Positions 48,137-48,176 of a DNA stretch of 48,176 nucleotides are shown piece after piece. The stretch's first letter is position 1. The number at the start of each line of letters is the position of its first letter. The stretch spans positions 76,384 to 124,559 of the forward strand of contig JAUSNB010000057.1 in NCBI GenBank assembly GCA_030645615.1. The letters run 5' to 3'. The translations under genes were made by a program, and so were the position numbers. A model generated the notes under the pieces. That model did not search any database. It was not told where the DNA came from and saw nothing but the letters and a program-made list of their open reading frames with translations. This DNA comes from Actinomycetota bacterium (GTDB lineage: Bacteria; Actinomycetota; Actinomycetes; S36-B12).

Positions 48137-48176
48137 TGGAGTATCAGCGTACGAGTGTCGGGCTGGATGTGCACGC
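48136..48176 (+). CDS. IS110-family transposase (N-terminus only)
   Basis: GTG 48136 begins a frame reading VEYQRTSVGLDVHA up to the window edge. S-V-G-L-D-V-H is the start of the RuvC-like DEDD domain of IS110 transposases, with the first catalytic aspartate in GLDVH. GAGGAGG lies 5 bases upstream as a ribosome site. The gene continues beyond the window, so intactness is unknown. Confidence 0.65.
   Translation, partial: MEYQRTSVGLDVH

Larger units (their letters stand above)
48025..48176 (+). mobile_element. Left end of an IS110-family element (truncated by window edge)
   Basis: The transposase reading frame begins at 48136 after a 111-base stretch without other genes. IS110-type elements have no long terminal inverted repeats, so the exact left end cannot be fixed here; it lies somewhere in 48025-48135. 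The stretch holds strong RNA-like secondary structure, as expected if the element carries its guide RNA upstream of the transposase. Confidence 0.6.

Overview
The window is G+C-rich, densely packed and uses many GTG starts. It encodes mycothiol S-conjugate amidase (Mca), a TIGR04338-type putative metallohydrolase, DUF4307, DUF3817 and DUF2786 proteins and a GreA. Together these point to a mycothiol-producing actinobacterium; I cannot name a genus. cbs, metB, greA, the DUF4307 gene, mca and a small membrane protein gene occur in the same order and strand pattern as Mycobacterium tuberculosis Rv1077-Rv1083, but three blocks of other genes separate them. No gap between genes exceeds about 150 bases.

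Layout. 1-4.1 kb: end of a sugar-binding protein gene, two AglF/AglG-type permeases and a GH1 beta-glucosidase (glucoside uptake and cleavage, no ATPase gene in view). 4.1-10.4 kb: dienelactone hydrolase, UdgB-type uracil-DNA glycosylase, a lipoprotein, an unusual tRNA with a UAA anticodon, a BI-1 membrane protein, a metallo-beta-lactamase-fold hydrolase and cystathionine beta-synthase. 10.4-17.4 kb: a five-gene MacAB-like export operon read leftward, divergent from a response regulator/sensor kinase pair. 17.4-27 kb: msrA, metB, SulP transporter, secreted sulfatase, MFS transporter, a TIGR04338/DUF2786 pair, threonine ammonia-lyase and greA. 27-34 kb: a VWA/AAA+ pair, DUF4307, mca, SURF1, a PfkB kinase and DUF3817. 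34-38 kb: ung and a molybdate operon (HTH-Mop regulator, modA, modB, modC). 38-42.6 kb: NfeD and SPFH proteins, AlkD-like and YdeI-like proteins, and a TetR regulator divergent from an NAD-dependent epimerase. 42.7-44.9 kb: three tandem paralogues of a secreted six-cysteine family that I do not recognise. 45-48.2 kb: a DrrAB-type ABC exporter, an LtrA membrane protein and the left end of an IS110-family element cut by the window edge.

Two patterns run through the whole window. Most transcription units begin with a -10-like hexamer of form NAnnnT only 6 to 8 bases before the start codon, which suggests leaderless mRNAs. Inside operons, genes are joined by ATGA or GTGA stop-start overlaps. Several divergent gene pairs have -10 boxes that touch or overlap. 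The candidates for new biology are the tandem six-cysteine secreted family, the class-I-shaped tRNA with a UAA anticodon, the overlapping divergent leaderless promoters, the duplicated start site before the PfkB kinase, and the two-operator TetR/epimerase control region.
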